Assembly: GCF_003050745.1 (NCBI RefSeq)
Contig: NZ_QAOF01000001.1
Location: 558,001 to 622,000, forward strand
DNA length: 64,000 nucleotides
Direction: 5' to 3'
Source: Sphingomonas sp. PP-CE-3G-477
GTDB taxonomy: Bacteria > Pseudomonadota > Alphaproteobacteria > Sphingomonadales > Sphingomonadaceae
Below are positions 34,029 to 42,866 of this stretch, piece by piece (within the stretch, counting starts at the first letter, position 1; each line of letters starts with the position of its first letter). The position numbers were made by a program, and so were the translations under genes. Below the pieces are notes generated by a model that was given only the letters and a program-made list of their open reading frames with translations, made no database searches and had not been told where the DNA came from.

Positions 34029-36161
34029 GTGCAGTTTCTATACCTCGCCGCCAGCGCCGTTGCGTTGATGGCGTCTACGTCGATCGTCGCGCAGACTGGT
34101 GCGACGTCCACGACACCCGCCGCGAACCCCTTGCTGGCCGACTGGACCGGTCCGCTGGGCGGGGTGCCGCCGTGGGACAAGGTTCGCCCCGAGCTGTTCC
34201 CGCAGGCGTTCGAGACGACGCTGGCCGAACGCGCCGCCGAATACCGCAAGATCGCCGACAATCCGGCCAAGCCGACCTTCGCCAACACGATCGTGCCGAT
34301 GCAACTGGCCGGCAAGCGCTACGGTCAGGTTATGACGCTGTTCGGCGTGATGACCGGCAACATGAACACCCCGGCCTATCAGAAGCTCGACCGCGAATGG
34401 TCGCCCAAATTTTCCGCGGCATCGGACGCGATCACGTTCGACAAGCCGCTGTTCGCGCGCATCCAGGCGATCTACGCAGGCCGCAATTCGAGTGGGTTGA
34501 ATGCGCAGCAGATACGGCTCGTGACGCGGATCTACGACAGCTATGTGCGCCAGGGCGCCAAGCTGACCGACGCGCAGAAGACCCAGCTGTCGCAGTATAA
34601 CCAGCAGCTCGCGACCGCGTTCTCGACGTTCGGCGAGAAGCTGCTCGCGGACGAGAGCAAGGCGATTTCGGTCACCGACGAGGCACAGCTCGCCGGCTTG
34701 CCCGACAGCGTGAAGGCGGTGGCCAAGGCCGCTGCGACCGAGCGGAAGCTGCCGGGCTTCGCGATCGTCAACACGCGGTCGGCGGTCGATCCGGTGCTGA
34801 CTTACGCCACCGATCGTGCCCTGCGCGAGAAGGTGTGGCGCGCGTTCGTCAACCGCGGCGACAATGGCGACGCGAACGACACGAACGCGACGATCGCGCA
34901 GATCGTCAAGCTGCGCGCCGACCGCGCCCACCTGCTCGGGTTCAAGACGCATGCCGACTGGCGGATGCAGGACACGATGGCGAAGACCCCCGCCGCGGCG
35001 ATGGACCTGATGATCCGCGTCTGGCCTGCCGCCAAGGCGCGCGTGGGCGAGGAAGTCGCGGACATGCAGAAGGTCGCCGGCACGTCGCTGAGGATCGAGC
35101 CGTGGGATTACCGCTTCTACCAGGAGAAGGTGCGTAAAGCCCGGTACGATCTCGATCAGGCGCAGCTGAAGCCGTATTTCGAGCTCGGCAACATCATCCA
35201 GGGTTCGCTCTACGCCGCCAACCGGCTGTACGGGCTGAGCTTCAAGGAGATCACCGGCACCGTTCCCGTGTTCGAGCCGAACATGCGCGTGTGGAGCGTG
35301 ACCGACAAGAACGGCAAGGACGTCGGGCTGTTCTACCGCGACGATTTCGCGCGGACCGGCAAGCGGTCGGGCGCGTGGGCGAACACCTATCGCGGGCAGC
35401 GGGGCCTAGCCCCGGCGCAGCTCGTGCTGTCGTCGAACAACAACAATTTCGCCAAGGGTGCGCCCGGCGAACCTATCCTGATCAGCCTCGACGATGCGCA
35501 AACGCTGTTCCACGAGTTCGGCCACGCGATCCACGCGATGCTCCAGAACGTCTATTATCCGGGACTTGCCGGCACGCCGCGCGACTTCGTGGAATATCCG
35601 AGCCAAGTGAACGAGCATTGGCTGCTGACCCGCGACGTGCTCGACAAATATGCGCGGCATTACCAGACCAAGGCGGCGATGCCGCAGGCGTTGCTCGACA
35701 AGGTCGAGCAGTCGAGCAAGTTCAACGAAGGCTTCAAGACCGCGGAATATCTTTCGTCGGCGATCGTCGACATGAATATCCATACCGTGCCCGACGGCGT
35801 GATCGACCCCGACAAGTTCGAGGCCGCGACGCTCGCCGAGATCGGCATGCCGAAGCAGCTGGTGATGCGTCACCGCGTGCCGCAGTTCCAGCACCTGTTC
35901 GCGTCGGACAGCTATTCGGCGGGCTATTACAGCTACCTCTGGTCCGAGACGATGGACGCCGACACGTTCGCGGCATTCGAGGAGGCGGGCAGTCCGTGGG
36001 ACAAGCCGACCGCCGACAGGTTCGCGAAGATCCTGCTGTCGACCGGCAACGAGACCGACCGCGCGGAGGCGTATCGCGCATTCCGTGGGCGTGATCCCGA
36101 CGTGAACGCACTACTCAAGAAGCGCGGCTTTCCGACACAAGCGCCGCAGGGGACGAAGTAA
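34029..36161 (+). CDS. dcp: M3-family dipeptidyl carboxypeptidase (Dcp-like), exported
   Basis: A 710-residue zinc peptidase of the M3 (thimet oligopeptidase) family. A signal peptide is present (FLYLAASAVALMASTSIVAQ), so it acts in the periplasm, where Dcp removes dipeptides from peptide C-termini. The zinc site is HEFGHAIHAM (near residue 495), with the third ligand about 25 residues later in FVEYPSQVNEHW. GGGAG lies upstream of the GTG start. Its stop TAA shares a base with the MFS gene ATG, implying one operon. Confidence 0.9.
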   Translation: MQFLYLAASAVALMASTSIVAQTGATSTTPAANPLLADWTGPLGGVPPWDKVRPELFPQAFETTLAERAAEYRKIADNPAKPTFANTIVPMQLAGKRYGQVMTLFGVMTGNMNTPAYQKLDREWSPKFSAASDAITFDKPLFARIQAIYAGRNSSGLNAQQIRLVTRIYDSYVRQGAKLTDAQKTQLSQYNQQLATAFSTFGEKLLADESKAISVTDEAQLAGLPDSVKAVAKAAATERKLPGFAIVNTRSAVDPVLTYATDRALREKVWRAFVNRGDNGDANDTNATIAQIVKLRADRAHLLGFKTHADWRMQDTMAKTPAAAMDLMIRVWPAAKARVGEEVADMQKVAGTSLRIEPWDYRFYQEKVRKARYDLDQAQLKPYFELGNIIQGSLYAANRLYGLSFKEITGTVPVFEPNMRVWSVTDKNGKDVGLFYRDDFARTGKRSGAWANTYRGQRGLAPAQLVLSSNNNNFAKGAPGEPILISLDDAQTLFHEFGHAIHAMLQNVYYPGLAGTPRDFVEYPSQVNEHWLLTRDVLDKYARHYQTKAAMPQALLDKVEQSSKFNEGFKTAEYLSSAIVDMNIHTVPDGVIDPDKFEAATLAEIGMPKQLVMRHRVPQFQHLFASDSYSAGYYSYLWSETMDADTFAAFEEAGSPWDKPTADRFAKILLSTGNETDRAEAYRAFRGRDPDVNALLKKRGFPTQAPQGTK

Positions 36162-37450
36162 TGGCACCCGATCAGAAAACGCGCCTCAAGGCGATCATCG
36201 GTGGATCGACCGGCAACCTGGTCGAGTGGTTCGACTGGTACGTCTATTCCGCCTTCACGCTGTATTTCGCACCGCATTTCTTCCCGTCGACCGATCGCAC
36301 CGCGCAGTTGCTCAGCACCGCGGCGGTCTTCGCGGTCGGCTTCCTGATGAGGCCGATTGGCGCGTGGATCATGGGAATTTATGCCGATCGCCATGGTCGC
36401 AAGGCCGGGCTGACGGTGTCGGTCACGCTGATGTGCGCGGGCTCGCTGATCATCGCGTGTACGCCGGGGTATGAGACGATCGGCGTCTTCGCACCGACGA
36501 TGCTGGTGATCGCGCGGCTGATGCAGGGGCTGTCGGTCGGCGGCGAATATGGCGCGTCGGCGACGTATCTGACCGAGATGGCGGGCAAGAACCGCCGCGG
36601 CTTCTTCTCGTCGTTCCAGTACGTCACGCTGATCTCGGGCCAGTTGCTCGCGATCTGCGTGCTGCTGATCCTGCAATCGACGATGAGCGAGGCGGCGCTC
36701 GATTCCTGGGGCTGGCGCATTCCGTTCGCGATCGGCGCGGTGCTCGCCGTGGTCGTGTTCTACATCCGTCGCGGTCTCGCCGAGACGCAGAGCTTCGAGA
36801 ATGCCAAGGCCGATGCGGGCGACGGCAAGCCGAAGTCGGGCTTCATCCAGCTGATCACCAAGCACCCGCGTGAGACGATCACGGTGATGCTGCTGACCGC
36901 GGGTGGTACGCTCGCCTTCTACGCCTACTCGATCTACATGCAGAAGTTCCTGGTCAACACCAGCGGGTTCAGCCGCGAAGTGGCAAGCCAGATCAACGCC
37001 GCGACGCTGTTCGTGTTCATGCTGTTGCAGCCGATCGCGGGCGGGCTGTCGGACAAGATCGGGCGGAAACCGCTGATGGTCGGGTTCGGTATCGCCGGCG
37101 TGCTGTTCACCTATCCGATCTTCGCCGCGCTGGAGACCGCGACCAACCCGATCTATGCCGGGTTGCTGGTGATGGCGGCGCTGGTGATCGTGACGGGCTA
37201 CACGTCGATCAACGCGGTCGTGAAGGCGGAACTGTTCCCCGCACATATCCGCGCGCTGGGCGTCGCCTTGCCCTATGCGCTGGCGAATACGCTGTTCGGT
37301 GGGACCGCGGAGTTCGTCGCGCTGAAGTTCAAGGGCGCGGGCTTCGAACGCGGCTTCTACTGGTACGTGACGGCGATGATCGCGGTGTCGCTGGTCGTGT
37401 ACCTGCGCATGAAGGACACGCGGACGAACAGCCAGATCGTCGAGGACTAA
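36161..37450 (+). CDS. MFS transporter, metabolite:H+ symporter (KgtP/ProP-like)
   Basis: A 429-residue 12-helix transporter of the MHS family. Signatures: GNLVEWFDWYVYSAF at the first helix, DRHGRKAGL in the first cytoplasmic loop, RLMQGLSVGGEYGASATYL, and DKIGRKPL in the second half. The family takes up dicarboxylates such as alpha-ketoglutarate, or osmolytes, with protons; the substrate is not determined. It overlaps the stop of dcp by one base, which suggests uptake of peptide or acid products made nearby. Confidence 0.88.
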   Translation: MAPDQKTRLKAIIGGSTGNLVEWFDWYVYSAFTLYFAPHFFPSTDRTAQLLSTAAVFAVGFLMRPIGAWIMGIYADRHGRKAGLTVSVTLMCAGSLIIACTPGYETIGVFAPTMLVIARLMQGLSVGGEYGASATYLTEMAGKNRRGFFSSFQYVTLISGQLLAICVLLILQSTMSEAALDSWGWRIPFAIGAVLAVVVFYIRRGLAETQSFENAKADAGDGKPKSGFIQLITKHPRETITVMLLTAGGTLAFYAYSIYMQKFLVNTSGFSREVASQINAATLFVFMLLQPIAGGLSDKIGRKPLMVGFGIAGVLFTYPIFAALETATNPIYAGLLVMAALVIVTGYTSINAVVKAELFPAHIRALGVALPYALANTLFGGTAEFVALKFKGAGFERGFYWYVTAMIAVSLVVYLRMKDTRTNSQIVED

Positions 37451-37460
37451 ACTTACTGCT

Positions 37461-37560
37461 CCCTCTCCCTTTCGGAGAGAGGGCTGGGGTGAGGGGCTGT
37501 TCCGGGTGATGCACTGCTTGGTTGCCCCTCACCCCGACCCTCTCCCCGGAGGGGAGAGGG
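37461..37560. repeat. Inverted repeat, CCCTCTCCC...GGGTGAGGGGC family
   Basis: Left part 37461-37498 (CCCTCTCCCTTTCGGAGAGA, then GGGCTGGGGTGAGGGGC) and right part 37524-37560 (GCCCCTCACCCCGACCCTCT, then CCCCGGAGGGGAGAGGG) are inverted to each other, each with its own hairpin. It separates convergent genes (MFS and histidine kinase) and probably serves as their terminator. Confidence 0.85.
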
Positions 37561-37570
37561 CGCAGTTCAG

Positions 37571-38923
37571 CTAGCGCGGCAGCTCGATGATCGCGTCGAG
37601 ACCGCCGCCCACTCGATTCACCAGTCGAATCTCGCCCCCAGCTTCGCGCACGATCGCGCGGGCCAGCGCCAGGCCCAGGCCGATCCCGCCCGTCTCGCGA
37701 TTGCGCGAGCTCTCTAGCCGCGTGAAGGCGTCGAATACGTCGCCCATCCGATCCTCCGGGATACCGGGGCCCTGGTCCGCTACGACGATCGCGACGGTCT
37801 TCGCCCCCGCCTCCACGCGCACTTCCGCCGACACGCCGTATTTGATGGCATTCTCGATCAGATTGCGGACCGCTCGGCGGATCAGCGACGGGCGCAGATG
37901 CATCCGCAGCCGCTCCGTCTCGACGAAGCTGACGTCGCTGCCGATATCGCGGAAATCCTCGACCACCGCATCGACCAGCGCCGCAAGGTCGACGTCGGTC
38001 AGCGGTTCGCTCGGCCGTCCCAGCCGTGCCAGCGACAGGATGTCGTCGAGCGTACGGTTCATCTCCGCCACCGTATCGATCATCCGTGCTCGGTCGGTAT
38101 CGTCCTCGACGGACTCGATGCGGACCCGCAGAGCTGCAAGCGGCGTGCGCAGGTCATGGCCGATCGCGCCGAGCATCCGGTCCTTCTCGTCGAGCATCCC
38201 CGTCACGCGCAGCCGCAGTGCATTGAACGCGGTGATCAGCGCGGCGACGTCGTCGGGACCTTCGGCGGGCATCGGCGTGCCGGGCTCGCCGGGCCGGAAG
38301 CGTTCCGCCGCGAAGCGCAGGTTGCGCAAGGGGCGCGACAGCCGCCGGACGATCCAGAGTACGGGCAGCAGCACGATGATGTAGAGGATCGCGGTCTGGG
38401 TCAGCAACGCGATCAGCAGGCGAGACCCCGGTTGCGGCCATGGCGCAGTGACCGTCAGCCAGCCGCGCCCCGGCTGTTCGACCGCGATCAACAGCGCGGT
38501 GCCATCGCGATCGCCCCGGCGGTTGCCTGCACCGTGACGGTCGTCGTCGTCATAGTCGCGGCCCGACTGAGGACGCAGGCCGGTGTCGATCCGGCCGACC
38601 CGCACGCCCTGCTCTGCAAGCTGGCGGCGCAGTTCGACGGCGACTTCGGGATGGCGTTCGTACCCGGCCTGCGGGATCGGATCCGCAGCGACGCGGCGCA
38701 CCCTCCCGCGATCGGGGGTCAGCGGCCGTCCGGCATGCGCCTCCCGGTCGAACGCGTCGGCGATCCGCGTCGCCACCGGACGTGTCGCCTGCGCGAGACG
38801 AAACTCCATGCGATCGCGCAGGATCAGCCCGAAGTTGATGACCTGCGCGACGAACAGCGCGAGCGCGATCAGCAGCGCCATCTGTCCGGCGAGGCTGCGC
38901 GGCCAGGGCTTAAACCGCGTCAT
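37571..38923 (-). CDS. Sensor histidine kinase
   Basis: A 450-residue membrane kinase. Transmembrane helices lie near residues 15-33 and 165-190, enclosing a periplasmic region with an unusual Asp-rich stretch (YDDDDRHG). A HAMP domain follows, then HisKA with the phospho-acceptor in GAIGHDLRTPLAALR, the N box NLIENAIKYG, the G boxes DQGPGIPE and GGIGLGLA. It lies 10 bases after the response regulator gene and is co-transcribed with it. The signal is unknown; no target gene is evident besides the flanking EF-hand and MFS genes. Confidence 0.9.
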   Translation of the reverse strand: MTRFKPWPRSLAGQMALLIALALFVAQVINFGLILRDRMEFRLAQATRPVATRIADAFDREAHAGRPLTPDRGRVRRVAADPIPQAGYERHPEVAVELRRQLAEQGVRVGRIDTGLRPQSGRDYDDDDRHGAGNRRGDRDGTALLIAVEQPGRGWLTVTAPWPQPGSRLLIALLTQTAILYIIVLLPVLWIVRRLSRPLRNLRFAAERFRPGEPGTPMPAEGPDDVAALITAFNALRLRVTGMLDEKDRMLGAIGHDLRTPLAALRVRIESVEDDTDRARMIDTVAEMNRTLDDILSLARLGRPSEPLTDVDLAALVDAVVEDFRDIGSDVSFVETERLRMHLRPSLIRRAVRNLIENAIKYGVSAEVRVEAGAKTVAIVVADQGPGIPEDRMGDVFDAFTRLESSRNRETGGIGLGLALARAIVREAGGEIRLVNRVGGGLDAIIELPR

Positions 38924-38933
38924 ACGGACCGGA

Positions 38934-39653
38934 TCACAGGCGGGTGACTTCGGCCGCCAGCGTATAGCCGCCGCCCCAGACCGTCTTGATCAGCTCGGGC
39001 GTCTTCGCATCCGCCTCGATCTTACGCCGCAACCGGCTGATCTGGTTGTCGATCGCGCGGTCGAAAGCGGCGGCCTCACGGCCTTGGGTCAGGTCGAGCA
39101 ACTGGTCGCGGGTCAGGACCTGGCGCGGGCGCGTGACGAGCGCGAGCAGCAGGTTGTACTCCCCGGTCGACAGCGGCACCGACACGCCCTCGCGGTCGAT
39201 CAGCGCACGCTCGCCCGATTTCAGCACCCAGCCGGCGAACCCGTAGGAGCTGCTCTCCGGCGCATGCTGGCGCGATCCGCCCGCCGTCGCGCGGCGCAAA
39301 ATCACTTTCACGCGCGTCGCCAGTTCGCGCGGCGAGAACGGCTTCACGACATAATCGTCCGCGCCCATTTCGAGACCGACGATCCGGTCGGTCTCCTCAG
39401 CGCGCGCGGTCAGCAGGATCACCGGCACGTCGCTGGTCGCGGCGATGTGGCGGCACAGCGACAGTCCGTCCTCGCCCGGCATCATGATATCGAGAATGAC
39501 GAGATCGATCGCATATGCCGTCAGCCGCGTCCGCGCCGCCTCCGCATCGCCCGCCTGCGTGACGCGAAACCCCTGCTTGGTGAGGTACACGGCCAGCGGC
39601 TCGCGGATCGAGCGCTCGTCGTCGACGAGCAGCAGGTGCGGCATATCTCCCAT
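38934..39653 (-). CDS. OmpR-family response regulator
   Basis: About 239 residues: a receiver domain (LLVDDERSIREPL with Asp pair, the phospho-acceptor in LVILDIMMPGEDG, Lys in VVKPFSPREL) followed by an OmpR/PhoB winged helix (STGEYNLLLALVTRPRQVLTRDQLLDL, and RAIDNQISRLRRKIE). The start may be 39653 (MGDMPH) or 39644 (MPHLLL). It is the first gene of the two-component pair with the histidine kinase 10 bases downstream. Confidence 0.9.
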   Translation of the reverse strand: MGDMPHLLLVDDERSIREPLAVYLTKQGFRVTQAGDAEAARTRLTAYAIDLVILDIMMPGEDGLSLCRHIAATSDVPVILLTARAEETDRIVGLEMGADDYVVKPFSPRELATRVKVILRRATAGGSRQHAPESSSYGFAGWVLKSGERALIDREGVSVPLSTGEYNLLLALVTRPRQVLTRDQLLDLTQGREAAAFDRAIDNQISRLRRKIEADAKTPELIKTVWGGGYTLAAEVTRL

Positions 39654-39721
39654 CGGGGCAGTGTCTAGCATGGCGGCTGTCCAGGGGAAGCACCGACGCC
39701 CGATGCCGCCCCTCTTCCAAA

Positions 39722-40225
39722 TTATCGAGCAGGCACGGGCGGGGTCACGCCGTCGCGGCGTTCGCGCCGGTCGACGTGGCGCATCTCGGCGGCGTTGGCG
39801 CGCTCGGTCGCGTCGATCGTGCCGTCGTGATTGGCATCCATCCGGTCGAACCGCTTGAGCGCGCGCGCCTCGTATTCCTCGCGAGTCACGCTGCCGTCGC
39901 CGTTCGGATCAATCCGGCGCCCCATGCCGTCATGCTTGCGACCGCCCGGCGGTGGGACGGGGACGTCGCGACCGCTGGCCACCACCCGGTCGTGCAGCGC
40001 CTCGCGATAGGCGCGCATCTCGCCGGCGGTGATCCGGCCGTCGTGATCGGTATCCATCTGTGCGAAGCGGGCGTCGGCCTGCGCGATCGCTTCCGCGCGC
40101 GTGGCGACGCCATCGTGGTTCGCATCCTGACGCATCGGTGGGCGCGGTGTGGTAGGCGTTTGCGCGCCAGCGGCGGACGTGATCGCGCTAGCGGCGAGCA
40201 TCAGGGTTAGGACGGTCTTGCGCAT
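39722..40225 (-). CDS. Exported protein with four EF-hand calcium-binding motifs
   Basis: A 167-residue protein with a signal peptide (MRKTVLTLMLAASAITSAAGA). Four EF-hand loops are visible in two pairs: DANHDGVATRAE, DTDHDGRITAGE, DPNGDGSVTREE and DANHDGTIDATE. It is probably a periplasmic calcium-binding protein, as often found in sphingomonads. The start MRKTVL at 40225 is preferred to 40258, since the signal peptide starts there. It lies just upstream of the two-component system, 68 bases away on the same strand, which may reflect a functional link. Confidence 0.85.
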   Translation of the reverse strand: MRKTVLTLMLAASAITSAAGAQTPTTPRPPMRQDANHDGVATRAEAIAQADARFAQMDTDHDGRITAGEMRAYREALHDRVVASGRDVPVPPPGGRKHDGMGRRIDPNGDGSVTREEYEARALKRFDRMDANHDGTIDATERANAAEMRHVDRRERRDGVTPPVPAR

Positions 40226-40274
40226 GTCGGTCTCCAGCGGAGTGGGACGAATTCCCATCGAATGACCGTCGTTC

Positions 40275-40299
40275 TAAACCCTGGTTGTCGCAGGGTTTT
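40275..40299 (-). terminator. Terminator-like hairpin after the thioesterase gene
   Basis: A 7-bp stem (AACCCTG / CAGGGTT) with a 7-base loop, flanked by A-run on one side and T-run on the other, lies 40 bases past the stop codon at 40339 on the minus strand. Confidence 0.5.
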
Positions 40300-40338
40300 G
40301 CCGCCCCTCCACCAATGTGTCGCAAGATATGTCAGTGG

Positions 40339-41118
40339 TCAGGCGAAGATCGCGACGCTCTGCATCTGTTCGGCGACCGGTGTGCCGTCCGCGTTCCAGA
40401 TCGCCATCTGCTGGCTCGAACTGCCCTCGCGCACGTAATCGGTGGTCGCGCGGAGCAGCCACCAGCCATCGCGCGTCACCGGCTGCGGACCGAGAATGTT
40501 GAGCAGCCACGTCATCGAACTGAGCGGGGCGGGGCCTCCCAGCAGTTTCAGCGCGGACGGCGGCAGGCAATCCGCGACCGCGACGAGCTCGACCATCGGA
40601 TCGAGCCCGTCACGCTCGGCGAGCCGCACCCAGCGCAGCCATTCCGCCGGTCCGACGCCATCATCGCGCCGATCGAGAAGGTCGAAGTTCCGCGAGAATG
40701 CGACCGCGCTGGTCCCGCGAAACGTCCGCGTATCGGGGCCGGGCATCGGGAAGTCGGGCGCGCTGCCGGTCTGGTGATCCACGCGCGACGCGACCGCGCC
40801 CATGAACACGAACGTCGCGCGCAGCCCGAGCCCGGCCTCGCTCTCGACATCCGCCTGGACGAACGCCGCATTGCGCCCGCGCCGCAACCGGGTCGCGCGG
40901 ATCACGATGTCACCAGAGAGGGGCCCGATGAACGACACCTGCGCGGATCGCAGCGGCGGCAGGTCGACGTCCGATTTCTGCGCGGCATGCAGCGCGAGTG
41001 CGGCGGAGAAGCCCCCATAAGCGGTGCGGCCCTGCAACCAGTTGTCGGGCACCGTCCCGCGCCACCCGCCGCCTTCGATCGGTTCCAGCGCGTCGATCGC
41101 CTGTCTTAGACTGGTCAT
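40339..41118 (-). CDS. Acyl-CoA thioesterase-like (hot-dog fold) protein
   Basis: A 259-residue protein with two hot-dog-like halves as in TesB-type thioesterases: RTAYGGFSAALALHAA, SAQVSFIGPLSGDIVI and ATRLRRGRNAAFVQADV in the first; TWLLNILGPQ and WWLLRATTDYVREGSSSQQMA in the second. The AAGGA site six bases before ATG 41118 sets the start. It probably hydrolyses acyl-CoA and lies just downstream of the acyl-CoA synthetase gene on the same strand, separated by a repeat. Confidence 0.8.
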   Translation of the reverse strand: MTSLRQAIDALEPIEGGGWRGTVPDNWLQGRTAYGGFSAALALHAAQKSDVDLPPLRSAQVSFIGPLSGDIVIRATRLRRGRNAAFVQADVESEAGLGLRATFVFMGAVASRVDHQTGSAPDFPMPGPDTRTFRGTSAVAFSRNFDLLDRRDDGVGPAEWLRWVRLAERDGLDPMVELVAVADCLPPSALKLLGGPAPLSSMTWLLNILGPQPVTRDGWWLLRATTDYVREGSSSQQMAIWNADGTPVAEQMQSVAIFA

Positions 41119-41135
41119 TATGATCCTTTCATTCT

Positions 41136-41220
41136 CCGTCATCCTGGGCTCGACCCAGGGTCCAGAGCCAAGCATCGCAGCATTCGTGGCTCTGGATCCT
41201 GACGTCCGTCAGGATGACGG
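41136..41220. repeat. Inverted repeat, CGTCATCCTG family, overlapping the acyl-CoA synthetase stop
   Basis: Left arm begins CCGTCATCCTGGGCTCGACC and right arm ends GTCCGTCAGGATGACGG. The two arms carry different inner palindromes (GGCTCGACC versus GACGTCCGTC), so the element is chimeric. Its right end supplies the stop codon of the gene at 41209-42801. Confidence 0.85.
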
Positions 41221-42801
41221 GAGGGAGGCCGCCAGCCGGCCGCGGAGCTCGCGCTTCAGGACCTTGCCGATCGCACTGCGGGGTAGCTCGTCCGCGACAT
41301 GGAGGGCGGATAGTCGCTGCGTCTTGCCGAGCCGTGCGTTTGCCCAACTTAGGATTGCGGATGCATCCTCCGTCGCACCGCCACGCGGCACGTAGAACCC
41401 CACTGGGGTTTCACCCCAGGCCTCCGATACCACCCCGATCACCGCGCAGTCCGCCACCGCCGGATGCTGGGCCAACACCGCCTCCAGGTCCGACGGATAG
41501 ATGTTGAACCCGCCCGAAATGATGAGATCCTTCTTCCTGTCCATCAGCGTCAGGAAACCGTCCTCGTCGAACCGCCCCACGTCGCCGTGGCGGATGTAGC
41601 GGTTGCCGTCGGCGTCATGCCATTCGGCGTCGCGCGTCGCCGCCGATCGGCCGTGATAGCCGTTCATCATCGCCGGGCTGCGGCCGACGACCTCGCCCAT
41701 CTCGCCGGGCGCGACCTCGATGCCGTCATCGTCGATCAGGCGGATCTCGTGCCCCGGCATCGGCTGGCCGACGGTGTGCAGCTTGGTCGGGTTCGCCGTT
41801 GCATTCAGCGCGCAACTCGCGCCGCCTTCGGTCATGCCGTAGAATTCGACGAGCACGCCCGGCCAGCGCGCGACGACGTCGGCCTTCAACGCCGCAGAGA
41901 ACGGCGCGCTGGTGCTGGTCTTGAAACGGAACGTCGACAGGTCGAAACTGTCGAAATCGGGCAGCGCCATGATCCGCTGATACTGCACCGGGACCAGCAT
42001 CGTGTGCGTCGCGCGGTATCGCTGCGCGAGTTCGAGATAGGCGCGCGCATCGAACTTGCCCATCAGCACGACGGTGCCGCCCCAGCCGAGCGTCGGCAGG
42101 AAGCTGACCAGCGTCGTGTTCGAATAGAGCGGCGTCGCGATCATCGTGACCGCGGTGTCGAACCCCGCCGCCGTGTTGCGGGAGACGTGCGCCCAGCGCA
42201 TCGCGTGGCTCTGGACGATGCCCTTGGGCGTACCGGTCGTGCCGGACGAGTAGATGATGTTGAACGGGTCTTCGGGCGCGATCGCGACGGGGGTTGGCTC
42301 GGTCTCTGGAGGAGTGAGCCACGCATCAAAAGATTGTTCCCCCGCGAAGGCGGGAGCGCAGCCTGGGGCTCCGTCTCCGCGGGAGAACAATATTATGCAG
42401 GCCGTTAGGAGCTGCCCTTCCAAAGCACGCGCATTCTCCGCATCGAGGAACACCAATGGCGCGCCACTATCCGCAATCATCGCCGCAATCGCCGCCGGCG
42501 TCGCGGACGGTGCGATCGGCGTCGCGACGCACCCCGCGCGTACCGTACCAAGGAATACCGCCGCATAGTCGGTCGTCGGCGCCGCGACGATCGCCACCGC
42601 GCTCCCCGGCGCGACCCCGTCGCGCTGCAACGCCGCCGCCACCCGGTCCATCGTAGCGTCGAGCGTTCGATAGTCGATGCTGCCCTGCGCGTCGGCGACG
42701 GCCGTCCGATCTCCGCGTTCCAACGCGTGCGCACGGATCAAATCGGGGAGGGTGGCAAACCCCGTGGCGAGCATGTCTGCAGCGGTCGTCATGCGACGCA
42801 T
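41209..42801 (-). CDS. Acyl-CoA synthetase (AMP-dependent ligase)
   Basis: A 530-residue ANL-superfamily enzyme that activates carboxylic acids to acyl-CoA. The P-loop-like AMP motif is YSSGTTGTPKG, followed by TEGGASCALNATANPTK-type A5 region, GEVVGRSPAMMNGYHG, RHGDVGRFDEDGF, and the late KKDLIISGGFNIYPSDLEA with the catalytic Lys expected in GKVLKRELR. A 57-bp inverted repeat (42334-42390) lies in frame within the gene, adding about 19 residues before the P-loop. The C-terminus ends in a repeat. The first methionines are at 42801 and 42792. Confidence 0.88.
   Translation of the reverse strand: MRRMTTAADMLATGFATLPDLIRAHALERGDRTAVADAQGSIDYRTLDATMDRVAAALQRDGVAPGSAVAIVAAPTTDYAAVFLGTVRAGCVATPIAPSATPAAIAAMIADSGAPLVFLDAENARALEGQLLTACIILFSRGDGAPGCAPAFAGEQSFDAWLTPPETEPTPVAIAPEDPFNIIYSSGTTGTPKGIVQSHAMRWAHVSRNTAAGFDTAVTMIATPLYSNTTLVSFLPTLGWGGTVVLMGKFDARAYLELAQRYRATHTMLVPVQYQRIMALPDFDSFDLSTFRFKTSTSAPFSAALKADVVARWPGVLVEFYGMTEGGASCALNATANPTKLHTVGQPMPGHEIRLIDDDGIEVAPGEMGEVVGRSPAMMNGYHGRSAATRDAEWHDADGNRYIRHGDVGRFDEDGFLTLMDRKKDLIISGGFNIYPSDLEAVLAQHPAVADCAVIGVVSEAWGETPVGFYVPRGGATEDASAILSWANARLGKTQRLSALHVADELPRSAIGKVLKRELRGRLAASLPSS
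42334..42390. repeat. Inverted repeat inside the acyl-CoA synthetase gene
   Basis: The element TTGTTCCCCCGCGAAGGCGG, through to CGCGGGAGAACAA, is a member of the GCGAAGGCGGGAG family. It is exactly 57 bp (19 codons), so the reading frame stays open, and it encodes residues around FSRGDGAPGCAPAFAGEQ. Confidence 0.85.
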
Positions 42802-42866
42802 CGCTAGGCGAACGCGTCCGGCAATGCCATACGGTGTATTCGAAAACAGATGTCGAGGAGACGCTC

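Noticed and set aside
42834..42866. A longer start for the GST gene at 42834
   Set aside because: No ribosome site upstream, while GAGGAG precedes TTG 42867 by seven bases.
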